Shown piece after piece: positions 46,194-54,501 of a stretch of 64,000 bases of DNA. Position 1 is the stretch's first letter. Each line of letters starts with the position of its first letter. Location of the stretch: assembly GCA_002727275.1 (NCBI GenBank), contig PBWO01000019.1, positions 24,183 to 88,182 of the forward strand, read 5' to 3'. The translations under genes and the position numbers were made by a program. The notes beneath the pieces are model-generated. The model ran no database searches, had not been told where the DNA came from, and worked only from the letters and a program-made list of their open reading frames with translations. The DNA is from Methanobacteriota archaeon (GTDB lineage: Archaea > Thermoplasmatota > Poseidoniia > Poseidoniales > Thalassarchaeaceae).

Positions 46194-46670
46194 TTAATCA
46201 CCCTGCTGTAGGAATTCATCTAACGCATCAGCAATAGTCATCCCTCTTGATGATGTGCGCGATACCATGGAATCCCTGCCAGCATCGGATTCTTCTCTTA
46301 GATTAACATCGAGTACTTTCTCTAGTTTGTTTATTAGATCATCAGTAGGCCTAGTTCCAGATTCCGCCTTCTGTATCGAATTTATTCTAACATTCATTCT
46401 GTTAGCCAATTCCTTCTGACTCCACCCCATATTCTCACGTGCATTCCTCAATCTAATATGGAAATCATTGGATAGTTCATGTTCATTATTCTCATGAATA
46501 GTACGTGTAGATGTCTTTCGTACTTTTACTGGATTTTGCTCAAAAGGCGACTTATGCAACTCAATACCCATCGAATCTGTGCATTTTGAGCATACATCCA
46601 GTGTAACGTTAGAAACTATTCCTCTATTGGTTGAAACACCCTCGGCACCACACAATTCGCATACAGCCAT
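46194..46670 (-). CDS. mbf1: Multiprotein bridging factor 1-like regulator
   Basis: Archaeal MBF1: an N-terminal zinc ribbon (CELCGAEG ... CSKCTDS) followed by a Cro-type helix-turn-helix (MGWSQKELANRMNVRINSIQKAESG). From ATG 46670 it has 158 residues; the frame extends six codons upstream. In archaea MBF1 associates with ribosomes or the basal machinery. It diverges from pan across about 75 bases and is followed by tsr3 with no gap. Confidence 0.93.
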   Translation of the reverse strand: MAVCELCGAEGVSTNRGIVSNVTLDVCSKCTDSMGIELHKSPFEQNPVKVRKTSTRTIHENNEHELSNDFHIRLRNARENMGWSQKELANRMNVRINSIQKAESGTRPTDDLINKLEKVLDVNLREESDAGRDSMVSRTSSRGMTIADALDEFLQQGD

Positions 46671-46745
46671 GGGCCTCACAGGGGTCATTATCGGATTACT
46701 CTTAGGGAAGGAAGCATCAATAATGCAGTGGCCGTAATCACAATC

Positions 46746-47954
46746 ATGGCTGAGGCAGATGATAGCCCCCGCGGAGATGATTTGAGCCAGGATTCATTGA
46801 CTCAGTTACGTAGGGAATTTAAGGACCTGTCAAGTAATGCCCAGCAATTATTGACTGAGAAATTATATCTTGAGAATGAATGTTCTAGGCTAAAGAAAAG
46901 AGTAAATTCACTAGATGAAGAAATTCGCTCGCTTCGTAAACCACCATTCGTAGTCGGTCATGTTCAAGATAGGGTCGATGACAAGGCGGTTGTCAGGAGT
47001 TCTAATGGGACAGTATTCTTAGTTACTATAAACAGTAGAATTGACGCAGAAAATATCAAGCCGGGGGCTAGAGTAGCACTGAATCAGGATTCACTATCAA
47101 TAATCGAGGTTTTGAACGACTCTTGGGATCCAATAGTTACCAGTGCAGAAATTCTTGAAAGGCCCGACAGTAGTTTCGACGATCTAGGAGGTTTAAATGC
47201 GCAAATCAAAGAATTACGAGAGTCGATCGAGTTACCATTGAATCGTCCTGAATCTTTCATAGAATTTGGTATCACCCCACCTAAGGGAGTTTTACTCACA
47301 GGCCCTCCGGGTACAGGAAAGACGGTGTTAGCAAAGGCCATTGCTAACTCAACTGATGTCACATTTCTGGGGCTAGTGGGTTCTGAGTTGGCACAGAAGT
47401 ACATCGGTGAAGGAGGCCGTATAGTTAGAGAATTATTCGACTTGGCTAGGGAACGCAGTCCTGCAATAATTTTCATTGATGAAATTGATTCTATTGGCTC
47501 CAAGAGATTAGATGTTGCAACGTCCGGAGACCGTGAAGTTCAGAGAACATTGATGCAGTTACTAGCAGAGTTAGATGGATTTGATGCATTAGATGATGTC
47601 AAGATAATCGCTGCTACAAATCGTCCTGAATTACTAGATCCTGCACTCCTGAGGCCAGGTAGATTTGATAGAGTAATCAATATTGACTTGCCCAATGTTG
47701 AAGCCCGTGAGAGTATATTTGGAGTATATTGTAGAAATCTTCCTATGAAAGATAATATCGATACCAGAAAGCTTGCAATTACTTCAGAAGGTTTCAGTGG
47801 TGCTGAAATCAAGTCTGTTGTCACAGAAGCTGCAATGACAGCTATTTCGGAAGGCAGAGATTCATGCCAGGAAGACGATTTCTCTAGTGCTATGACTAAG
47901 GTTAGAGAAAAGCGAGAGTCAGGAGTTGAGTCCCCTGATGAGTTATATGGCTAA
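46746..47954 (+). CDS. pan: Proteasome-activating nucleotidase
   Basis: Hexameric AAA+ unfoldase that feeds proteins to the 20S proteasome. From ATG 46746 it has 402 residues: an N-terminal coiled coil (about 20-70), an OB domain, Walker A GPPGTGKT, Walker B IIFIDEIDSIGSKR, the AATNRPELLDPALLRPGRFD sensor/arginine-finger region, and a C-terminus ELYG that fits the HbYX docking motif as Leu-Tyr-Gly. A GTG at 46728 could add six residues. Its partner PsmA is at 13305. Confidence 0.96.
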   Translation: MAEADDSPRGDDLSQDSLTQLRREFKDLSSNAQQLLTEKLYLENECSRLKKRVNSLDEEIRSLRKPPFVVGHVQDRVDDKAVVRSSNGTVFLVTINSRIDAENIKPGARVALNQDSLSIIEVLNDSWDPIVTSAEILERPDSSFDDLGGLNAQIKELRESIELPLNRPESFIEFGITPPKGVLLTGPPGTGKTVLAKAIANSTDVTFLGLVGSELAQKYIGEGGRIVRELFDLARERSPAIIFIDEIDSIGSKRLDVATSGDREVQRTLMQLLAELDGFDALDDVKIIAATNRPELLDPALLRPGRFDRVINIDLPNVEARESIFGVYCRNLPMKDNIDTRKLAITSEGFSGAEIKSVVTEAAMTAISEGRDSCQEDDFSSAMTKVREKRESGVESPDELYG

Positions 47955-47992
47955 TCAGCAATGCTCATCAGCGAGCGCTACGACCCCCTGTC

Positions 47993-49024
47993 ATGACACA
48001 ACGCTTGGTAGAGTGTGTTCCTAACTTCAGTGAAGGCAGGGATAGTTCAGTCATCGATTCAATCGTCCAACCGATCATGGACAATCACGATGTTTCACTG
48101 CTTGACATCGACATGGGTGCAGACTTCAATCGAACAGTCGTCACCATGGTAGGAGAACCAGAAGCAGTATTGCAGACAGTCATTGAATGCACTCGAGTTG
48201 CATTGGATATGATCGACATGAGTCAACATTCAGGTGAGCATGCAAGAATGGGGGCAGTAGATGTCGTACCATTTATTCCAATTAGTGGGGTTACTATGGA
48301 TGAATGTGTTGAGCTTTCTCGCAGATTCGCTAAGGCCGTGTCTCGAGAACATTCTCTACCAGTATACCTCTATGCAAATTCAGCTACTACAGAACAGAGA
48401 GTACGATTACCCGATATCAGGAAGGGCGAATATGAGGGGCTATCTGAAAAGATTGTCAAAGATGAGTGGCTTCCCGATTATGGTCCCGCAGAGTTCAAAC
48501 CATCTATGGGGGCTACAGCAACAGGCGCAAGGAGTCTTCTAATTGCTTACAATGTAAATCTCAATACTCATGATAAATCCAAAGCTAACTCTATCGCATC
48601 AAAGATTAGAACTAGTGGTTCAATAATCAAGGATGCAGATGGTGTTACTATGCGTGGAGAAGATGGTAAACCACTCAGAGATCCTGGAATATTCAAGCAC
48701 TTACAGGCTGCAGGATGGATGTATGATGAAGATACAGCTCAGGTATCTATGAACTTGCTAGATTACTCAGTAACCGGACTGCATGATGTCACAGAAGCCA
48801 TACGTGTAGAGGCGGAAAAAATTGGGCTTTCTATTGTTGCTAGTGAATTAGTTGGACTAGTTCCACTAAATGCTATGCTAGATGCGGGGCGTCATTACAA
48901 TGGCAATATTGTTGCTGATGATGAATCACTAGTACGTATTGCAATAGATGGGCTAATGTTAGAAGTTTTATCTGAGTTTGAGCCATATAATAGCATCATA
49001 GAATGGGCAATACAGGAGAGATAG
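47993..49024 (+). CDS. ftcD: Glutamate formimidoyltransferase
   Basis: Transfers the formimino group from N-formiminoglutamate to tetrahydrofolate in histidine degradation. The 343-residue protein starts MTQRLVECVPNFSEGRD, the family signature, with HSGEHARMGAVDVVPFIP and FKPSMGATATGARSLLIAYNVNL. It corresponds to the N-terminal domain of the animal bifunctional FTCD. The cyclodeaminase follows one base after its stop. Confidence 0.95.
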   Translation: MTQRLVECVPNFSEGRDSSVIDSIVQPIMDNHDVSLLDIDMGADFNRTVVTMVGEPEAVLQTVIECTRVALDMIDMSQHSGEHARMGAVDVVPFIPISGVTMDECVELSRRFAKAVSREHSLPVYLYANSATTEQRVRLPDIRKGEYEGLSEKIVKDEWLPDYGPAEFKPSMGATATGARSLLIAYNVNLNTHDKSKANSIASKIRTSGSIIKDADGVTMRGEDGKPLRDPGIFKHLQAAGWMYDEDTAQVSMNLLDYSVTGLHDVTEAIRVEAEKIGLSIVASELVGLVPLNAMLDAGRHYNGNIVADDESLVRIAIDGLMLEVLSEFEPYNSIIEWAIQER

Positions 49025-49025
49025 T

Positions 49026-49643
49026 ATGAATGATGGATACATATCGATTCTGAATTCAATTGCATCATCTAATCCCACACCAGGAGGAGGTTCGGTAGCT
49101 GCTTTGAGTCTAGCACACGCGCATTCACTTGCCACTATGGTATCTCATCTCACTCTGAAAAGTGACAAATGGTCTGAAGGACATGGTATTGCAAATATGA
49201 TAGTTCAGGATTCCGATGAACGTATTGATGAAGCAATTACACTCGCTGAAAAGGATGCATTAGCATTTGATGCAGTGATGGCTGCCTACCGGCTACCTAA
49301 GGATGAAGATGACTCCACTAAACGTTCTGATGCTATTAGAGAGGCAACAATTGTAGCTGCACTGGCCCCACTCGAAACCGCACAGGCCGCACACTCATTA
49401 TTGAAACAAATATTGGTTTTATGTCGTGGTTGCAATTCTAATGCCCTGACAGATCTTGCAGCTTCTGCCGAATTGGCAAGAACTTCTGCAATAATTGCTC
49501 AGATGAATGTGAGGATAAACACTCAGTACGTTAGTGGAAATGATGTAGATACCATAGAACATGACATTGACATTGTAATCACGGACTGTGAAAAGATAAT
49601 GTCCGAATTACGCGACACATGCACGGATAGATTAGGTTGGTGA
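49026..49643 (+). CDS. fchA: Formimidoyltetrahydrofolate cyclodeaminase
   Basis: Converts 5-formimino-THF to 5,10-methenyl-THF and ammonia. The 205-residue helical protein has the family start NPTPGGGSVAALSLAHAHSL and KDALAFDAVMAAYRLPK. It matches the C-terminal domain of eukaryotic FTCD as a separate gene. It lies between ftcD and hutU with one- and four-base gaps, which fixes its pathway. Confidence 0.93.
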   Translation: MNDGYISILNSIASSNPTPGGGSVAALSLAHAHSLATMVSHLTLKSDKWSEGHGIANMIVQDSDERIDEAITLAEKDALAFDAVMAAYRLPKDEDDSTKRSDAIREATIVAALAPLETAQAAHSLLKQILVLCRGCNSNALTDLAASAELARTSAIIAQMNVRINTQYVSGNDVDTIEHDIDIVITDCEKIMSELRDTCTDRLGW

Positions 49644-49647
49644 GAAT

Positions 49648-51651
49648 TTGATTGATTATTCGGTTGGTATTCCATCAGAATTACCTCCTCCCCAACCCTT
49701 GGATAATTCTGTTCCACACGCCCCTAGTCGCCCTCAAGTATTGGATGATATTGACAAGAGATTAGCAATAGAGAATTCACTAAGGTATTTCCCTCCTGAA
49801 TGGCATCAAGAACTGGCAATTGAATTCTTGAATGAATTAGAACTGTTTGGTCATATCTACATGTATCGATTTAGGCCAACTTACAGCATGCATGCGAGAC
49901 ATATTTCGGAATATGCCGCAAACAGTAATTCCGCTGCTGCAATAATGCTCATGATTCAGAATAATTTGGATCCCAATGTCGCCCAATTTCCTCACGAATT
50001 GGTAACATACGGTACGAATGGCTCGGTTTTTCAGAATTGGGCGCAATATCTGCTTACAATGCAATATCTGTCTAAAATGAATGATAATCAAACACTCGTC
50101 ATGTATTCAGGTCATCCATTGGGAGTATTTCCTTCCTCGGCAGAATCACCAATGGCAGTGGTTACTAACGGAATGGTAATTCCCAATTATTCTAAACAAG
50201 AAGATTACGAGAGGATGAATGCACTGGGAGTATCCCAATATGGGCAGATGACAGCTGGCTCGTACATGTATATTGGACCCCAAGGTATCGTTCACGGAAC
50301 TACAATTACTATCCTTAATGCTGCTCGAAAGTACCTTAATCTGCAAGACCGAGATGATTTAGGCGGTGTATTGTATGTGACTTCAGGACTTGGTGGTATG
50401 TCCGGCGCACAAGCAAAAGCCACTGTAATTGCAGGCGCGGTTTGCATAATTGCTGAAATTGATCCAGTTGCTGCAAACAAGAGGCATTCTCAGGGATGGT
50501 TGACTGAACTTTACGATGATTTGGATGAGTTGACATTCCGCGCAAGAAGTGCAATCGAGAATAAAGAAGCGGTTTCCATTGGATATCTAGGTAATATTGT
50601 AGACCTATTAGAGCATCTTGTCGAGTCACAAGTTACTCCAGACTTAGCCAGTGACCAAACCAGTCTACATAATCCGTGGCTAGGTGGATACATGCCCGCT
50701 GGTATCGATTTCGAACACGGTAGAAAATTACTCACTGATGATCCAGTCAAATTCAAAAATATGGTTAAGAAAAGTTTGCGTAGACATGTGGAATGTATCA
50801 ACAAATTATGTGATAGAGGTACTATATTCTGGGATTATGGTAATGCATTTCTCCTCGAGTCCGGACGTGCTGGTGCCAATGTAATGAACGAAGATGGTTC
50901 ATTCAGATACCCTTCTTATGTTGAAGATATAATGGGCCCTATGTGCTTTGATTATGGATTCGGCCCTTTCCGATGGGTATGTACTTCAGGCAATAGCAAA
51001 GATCTCCATGTTACAGACCAAATTGCAATCGAAATATTACGTGAGCTTTCGGATAATTGTACTGCTGAAATACATACTCAATATGAAGATAATATTCGTT
51101 GGATTGTCGAAGCTGACAAACACGACCTAGTTGTTGGCAGTAAAGCTAGAATTCTTTATGCCGACGAAAAAGGACGTACTAGGATTGCAATGGAGTTCAA
51201 CCGTGCAATTGCGGATGGAAGAATCAGTGCCCCCATTGTCTTGGGCAGGGATCATCATGATGTCGGTGGAACAGATAGCCCATATCGTGAAACTGCAAAC
51301 ATTCACGATGGTTCAATGTTTACAGCCGATATGGCAGTACACAATTTTGTTGGGGATTCGTTTCGTGGGGCAACTTGGACCAGCCTTCATAATGGAGGAG
51401 GTGTGGGTTGGGGCGAGGTAATAAACGGTGGATTTGGATTATTTATCGATGGTAGTGATGAATCGTCAAGGAGAATTGAATCAATGATTTCTTGGGATGT
51501 AATCAATGGTTTAGCAAGGAGATCGTGGGCACGTAATTCAGGAGCAATGAGTACCGTTTCTCAAGCATCAGAATTGAATAATCAGTTAGACGTTACAATG
51601 CCAAATATTGTCGATAGTAATGTATTGGATAGTGTGTTTAAGTCTCGATGA
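49648..51651 (+). CDS. hutU: Urocanate hydratase
   Basis: NAD-dependent urocanase. The 667-residue protein has GTNGSVFQNWAQYLLTMQYL, YSGHPLGVFPS, TSGLGGMSGAQAKA (NAD-binding region) and MGPMCFDYGFGPFRWVCTSG with the active-site Cys. The start is TTG 49648 after GGTGAGAA at 49639-49646. Length is normal for the long urocanase type, above the 550-residue classic form. It lies between the cyclodeaminase gene and hutH. Confidence 0.96.
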   Translation: MIDYSVGIPSELPPPQPLDNSVPHAPSRPQVLDDIDKRLAIENSLRYFPPEWHQELAIEFLNELELFGHIYMYRFRPTYSMHARHISEYAANSNSAAAIMLMIQNNLDPNVAQFPHELVTYGTNGSVFQNWAQYLLTMQYLSKMNDNQTLVMYSGHPLGVFPSSAESPMAVVTNGMVIPNYSKQEDYERMNALGVSQYGQMTAGSYMYIGPQGIVHGTTITILNAARKYLNLQDRDDLGGVLYVTSGLGGMSGAQAKATVIAGAVCIIAEIDPVAANKRHSQGWLTELYDDLDELTFRARSAIENKEAVSIGYLGNIVDLLEHLVESQVTPDLASDQTSLHNPWLGGYMPAGIDFEHGRKLLTDDPVKFKNMVKKSLRRHVECINKLCDRGTIFWDYGNAFLLESGRAGANVMNEDGSFRYPSYVEDIMGPMCFDYGFGPFRWVCTSGNSKDLHVTDQIAIEILRELSDNCTAEIHTQYEDNIRWIVEADKHDLVVGSKARILYADEKGRTRIAMEFNRAIADGRISAPIVLGRDHHDVGGTDSPYRETANIHDGSMFTADMAVHNFVGDSFRGATWTSLHNGGGVGWGEVINGGFGLFIDGSDESSRRIESMISWDVINGLARRSWARNSGAMSTVSQASELNNQLDVTMPNIVDSNVLDSVFKSR

Positions 51652-51657
51652 CTCTAT

Positions 51658-53205
51658 TTGAGTATCTCTTGTCGCTATTTCGTGCGCGACGTTGCGATTG
51701 ATGGTATTACACTGAATCTGGAAGATGCGGTCGCTTTGTCATTCGGAATGGCAAGGGCTAACCTTTCTGACAAGGCAATTCACTCAATGTTAGCTTCTCG
51801 CTCAGCCATTGAACATATCATTCAATCAGACAAGGTTGTCTATGGAATTAATACTGGATTCGGAGCAATGTCTTCAGTGCGAATTGATGGAAATGATCTA
51901 GAAGATTTGCAGGCCAACCTAATCAGAAGTCATGCCTGTGGAGTAGGCGAGTTAATGGAGCCTGAACATGTCCTTCTGATGATGATATTTAGAGCGAATT
52001 CTCTGGCTAAAGGAGTTTCAGGAATACGTCCCGAAATTGTAAAAATGCTACTTGAAATGGTCAACCAAGGAATTGCACCTGTGGTCCCTAGGATTGGCTC
52101 ACTTGGAGCATCGGGGGACTTAGCACCACTCTCACATATGTCCTTGGCATTATTGGTAGAAGGGGAATGTATGATCAGGTCCGATTCTGGATGGGAAAAA
52201 ATTCCTAGTACTGAGGCATTATCTAATGCGGGCCTAAATCCTGTTAAATTGCATGCTAAAGAAGGGCTTTCGTTAATCAACGGGACAAGTCAAATGTGTG
52301 CCTATCTCGCAATTACGTTGCTCAATATGGAAAAGCTCGTCATGGCTGCTGATGCTAGTGTAGCGTGCTCAGTAGAGGCAATAAGAGGCTCGCATGCTCC
52401 ATTTGATGCTAGGATTCACCTAAATAGGCCACAACGCGGACAATCAATATCATCTGCTAGAATAACACAATTTGTTATTGATTCGGATATCAACGAATCA
52501 CATGCTAATTGCGACCGTGTTCAAGATGCATATTGTTTCAGATGTGCGCCTCAAGTACATGGACCAGTAATCGATCTATTATCCGAGACGCGCCGGATGT
52601 TGGAGATTGAAATTAACAGTGCAACTGACAATCCATTAGTTTTCGTAGATGAAGAGGGAGTAGATATTGTCAGTGGAGGTAATTTCCATGGTCAGAACCT
52701 TGCACTTGCTAGCGACTCAATAGCCATTGCATGTCACGAATTAGCCAGTATCTCTGAAAGACGTATCAATCAAGTCCTAGATCCCAATTGGAGCGGACAG
52801 AAAGCGTTCCTAGCTAAGTCGGAAGGTCTTGAAAGTGGTTACATGATTATCCAATATGTAGCAGCAGCTTGCATAGCAGAACTGCATTTACTAGCAAATC
52901 CTACTACAACTTCGAATATTCCAGTTAGTATGGGTAAAGAAGACCACGTCTCAATGGGCGCAACCGGAACATACCGCTCACTAAAATCAACTCAGTTACT
53001 GTCTCAGGTACTAGCTAACGAACTAATATGTTCAGCCGAAGCAATCGAACGGATATCTGAGTTACCAGGTGTCGGAGTTTCAAAGATAATTGAATGGGTC
53101 AGAAATCATGTTTCGCCATTTGAAGGTGATAGGGTTATGTCTACAGAGTGTGAAAGCCTTTCCAATAATTTGTTGAATGGTGGCTTACAAGCCATTTTCG
53201 AGTGA
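51658..53205 (+). CDS. hutH: Histidine ammonia-lyase
   Basis: Deaminates histidine to urocanate. The 515-residue protein has YGINTGFGAMSS and the Ala-Ser-Gly triad that forms the MIO group in SLGASGDLAPLSHM. It also has NGTSQMCA, YCFRCAPQVHGP and SGGNFHGQNLALASD. The probable start is TTG 51658, six bases after hutU; no ATG lies before the first conserved helix. It completes the hutU-hutH pair. Confidence 0.96.
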   Translation: MSISCRYFVRDVAIDGITLNLEDAVALSFGMARANLSDKAIHSMLASRSAIEHIIQSDKVVYGINTGFGAMSSVRIDGNDLEDLQANLIRSHACGVGELMEPEHVLLMMIFRANSLAKGVSGIRPEIVKMLLEMVNQGIAPVVPRIGSLGASGDLAPLSHMSLALLVEGECMIRSDSGWEKIPSTEALSNAGLNPVKLHAKEGLSLINGTSQMCAYLAITLLNMEKLVMAADASVACSVEAIRGSHAPFDARIHLNRPQRGQSISSARITQFVIDSDINESHANCDRVQDAYCFRCAPQVHGPVIDLLSETRRMLEIEINSATDNPLVFVDEEGVDIVSGGNFHGQNLALASDSIAIACHELASISERRINQVLDPNWSGQKAFLAKSEGLESGYMIIQYVAAACIAELHLLANPTTTSNIPVSMGKEDHVSMGATGTYRSLKSTQLLSQVLANELICSAEAIERISELPGVGVSKIIEWVRNHVSPFEGDRVMSTECESLSNNLLNGGLQAIFE

Positions 53206-53209
53206 TATT

Positions 53210-53929
53210 ATGCAAGAGAAACTGCATATGTCAAGACATCCTGGTACAGATCCACCTGAATTTGAAACAATAATTCACGGATTTGAGGGTAACAATGTGC
53301 TCTTGGAGTCGACATACTGCTATCCACGCGGAGGAGGACAACCGGGAGATACTGGAGTATTGGTTACTAAATCCACTCAAATGGACTTGCATGAGGTTTT
53401 ACCCGGACAAATGATACTACACCCAGTGGAAGATCCTGATGTATTTGGCATCGGCGATTCTGTGACTTGTAAAATCGATATAAGTCGTAGAAATGGACAT
53501 TCATTGATGCATACAGCTCAGCACATAGTATCTGCTCTTGCCGAAGATTTGTGGGGGGCAGAAACAGTCGGGAATCAACTATCTGTAGAAAGTTCCCGAG
53601 TCGATCTTTTGTTCGAAGATAAGGAAGTATTTGATCCGGACGAACTGGTAAACGCCACCAATGCAGTAATTTCCTCAAACTTGGATGTCAATATTCACGA
53701 ATGGGAAAGATCTAGGATTATTTCTCATGAACAGATGAGGCATACAAAATTCATGCACAGAATCCCTTCATCGATTACACACCTGAGAGTAGTAGAGATC
53801 GACGGGGTTGATTTGTGCCCCTGTGCAGGAACTCATGTGTCAAATACCTCAGTGATACCCCAAATCAAATTCCTAGGAAAGAAGAACAAGGGCAAGGGTA
53901 GGATTAGATTTTCTTATGTCTTTGAATAA
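53210..53929 (+). CDS. alaX: AlaX-type alanyl-tRNA editing protein
   Basis: Free-standing editing domain that hydrolyses mischarged Ser- or Gly-tRNA-Ala. From ATG 53210 it has 239 residues, an N-terminal AlaRS-like beta domain (YCYPRGGGQPGDTG) and the zinc site HTAQH ... CAGTHV. Having the first domain makes it the AlaX-M type. It sits at the end of the hut operon, four bases after hutH, although its role is in translation quality control. Confidence 0.92.
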   Translation: MQEKLHMSRHPGTDPPEFETIIHGFEGNNVLLESTYCYPRGGGQPGDTGVLVTKSTQMDLHEVLPGQMILHPVEDPDVFGIGDSVTCKIDISRRNGHSLMHTAQHIVSALAEDLWGAETVGNQLSVESSRVDLLFEDKEVFDPDELVNATNAVISSNLDVNIHEWERSRIISHEQMRHTKFMHRIPSSITHLRVVEIDGVDLCPCAGTHVSNTSVIPQIKFLGKKNKGKGRIRFSYVFE

Positions 53930-53953
53930 CTGTAATTATTTATTCAATTCTAT

Positions 53954-54029
53954 TGGTGGGCTCGGCAGGAATTGAACCTGCGATCTTCGCCATGTCAAGG
54001 CGACGTCATAACCCCTAGACCACGAGCCC
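53954..54029 (-). tRNA. tRNA-Val (anticodon GAC), CCA encoded
   Basis: The reverse strand folds as a 72-base cloverleaf plus discriminator A and CCA. The acceptor is GGGCTCG/CGAGCCC, the anticodon stem TCGCC/GGCGA with loop TTGACAT (anticodon GAC), and the T arm GCAGG-TTCAATT-CCTGC. The 3' CCA is genomically encoded at 53954-53956. The D arm is GTCTAGGGGTTATGAC. It reads GUC/GUU valine codons. Confidence 0.95.
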
Positions 54030-54068
54030 GCAACGTTAGGACGAGGCGGATACAAATGAAACATTCTG

Positions 54069-54218
54069 TCATGATACGATCTTTGAAATTGTGCAATCAC
54101 ACCCAGGATTAGAACAGATACCTCTCAATCTACTCCTTCCATTACTCATAGCTATGATTCTGGAGTCCCTAACTGACACATTTTCCTTGCATCTCATGCA
54201 GTATGCAGTATCGCCCAT
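54069..54218 (-). CDS. 49-residue zinc-ribbon protein (DUF5679-like)
   Basis: A very short gene: MGDTAYCMRCKENVSVRDSR, then a middle with SNGRSRLRGICSNPGC and the end DCTISKIVS. The pattern AYCxxC ... NGR ... GxCxxxxC resembles the small DUF5679 zinc-ribbon family found widely in archaea, as I remember it. It is likely a nucleic-acid or ribosome-associated ribbon, function unknown. It lies upstream of tRNA-Val on the same strand. Confidence 0.75.
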   Translation of the reverse strand: MGDTAYCMRCKENVSVRDSRIIAMSNGRSRLRGICSNPGCDCTISKIVS

Positions 54219-54501
54219 GAAAGTTTGATTGCGCGTATGCTATTGAACCCATTTGGTAGGGCATATTATGCTGAATTATCGAATTATTTGGAAAAGGCTA
54301 CACTGCAAGGCTATTGCATTGTATATTGCAATTTTTATTTCCGATAACTATTGTTATCGGCAAGATATGTTGCGATAATTGAGTGACGGATCACAAATAT
54401 TCTGGATAGTAGAAATTTAAGTGAATATATTTATTGAATTACGATAAAAATTGTTTATTATTGTTTAAAGTGCAATAATTGATTACAAACTAATTATAAG
54501 A
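54219..54501. other. AT-rich intergenic region with repeated CGATAA motif
   Basis: The longest apparently gene-free stretch of the window, visibly more AT-rich than its surroundings. It holds five copies of CGATAA or its complement TTATCG (54276, 54342, 54354, 54373, 54442), a strong palindrome (54341-54360) and ATTGCA ... TGCAAT around 54313-54332. I see no convincing reading frame. It lies downstream of hutI and upstream of the small zinc-ribbon gene, so it must contain the end signal of hutI and the promoter of the small gene. Confidence 0.7.
54341..54360. repeat. Palindrome CCGATAAC-4-GTTATCGG
   Basis: Perfect eight-base inverted repeat with spacer TATT. It may be a regulator-binding site or, transcribed from hutI, an RNA hairpin. 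It incorporates two of the five CGATAA sites of the region. Confidence 0.8.

Noticed and set aside
47084-47503. 139-residue minus-strand frame inside pan
   Set aside because: Lies fully within the AAA+ core on the opposite strand; serine-rich shadow composition.
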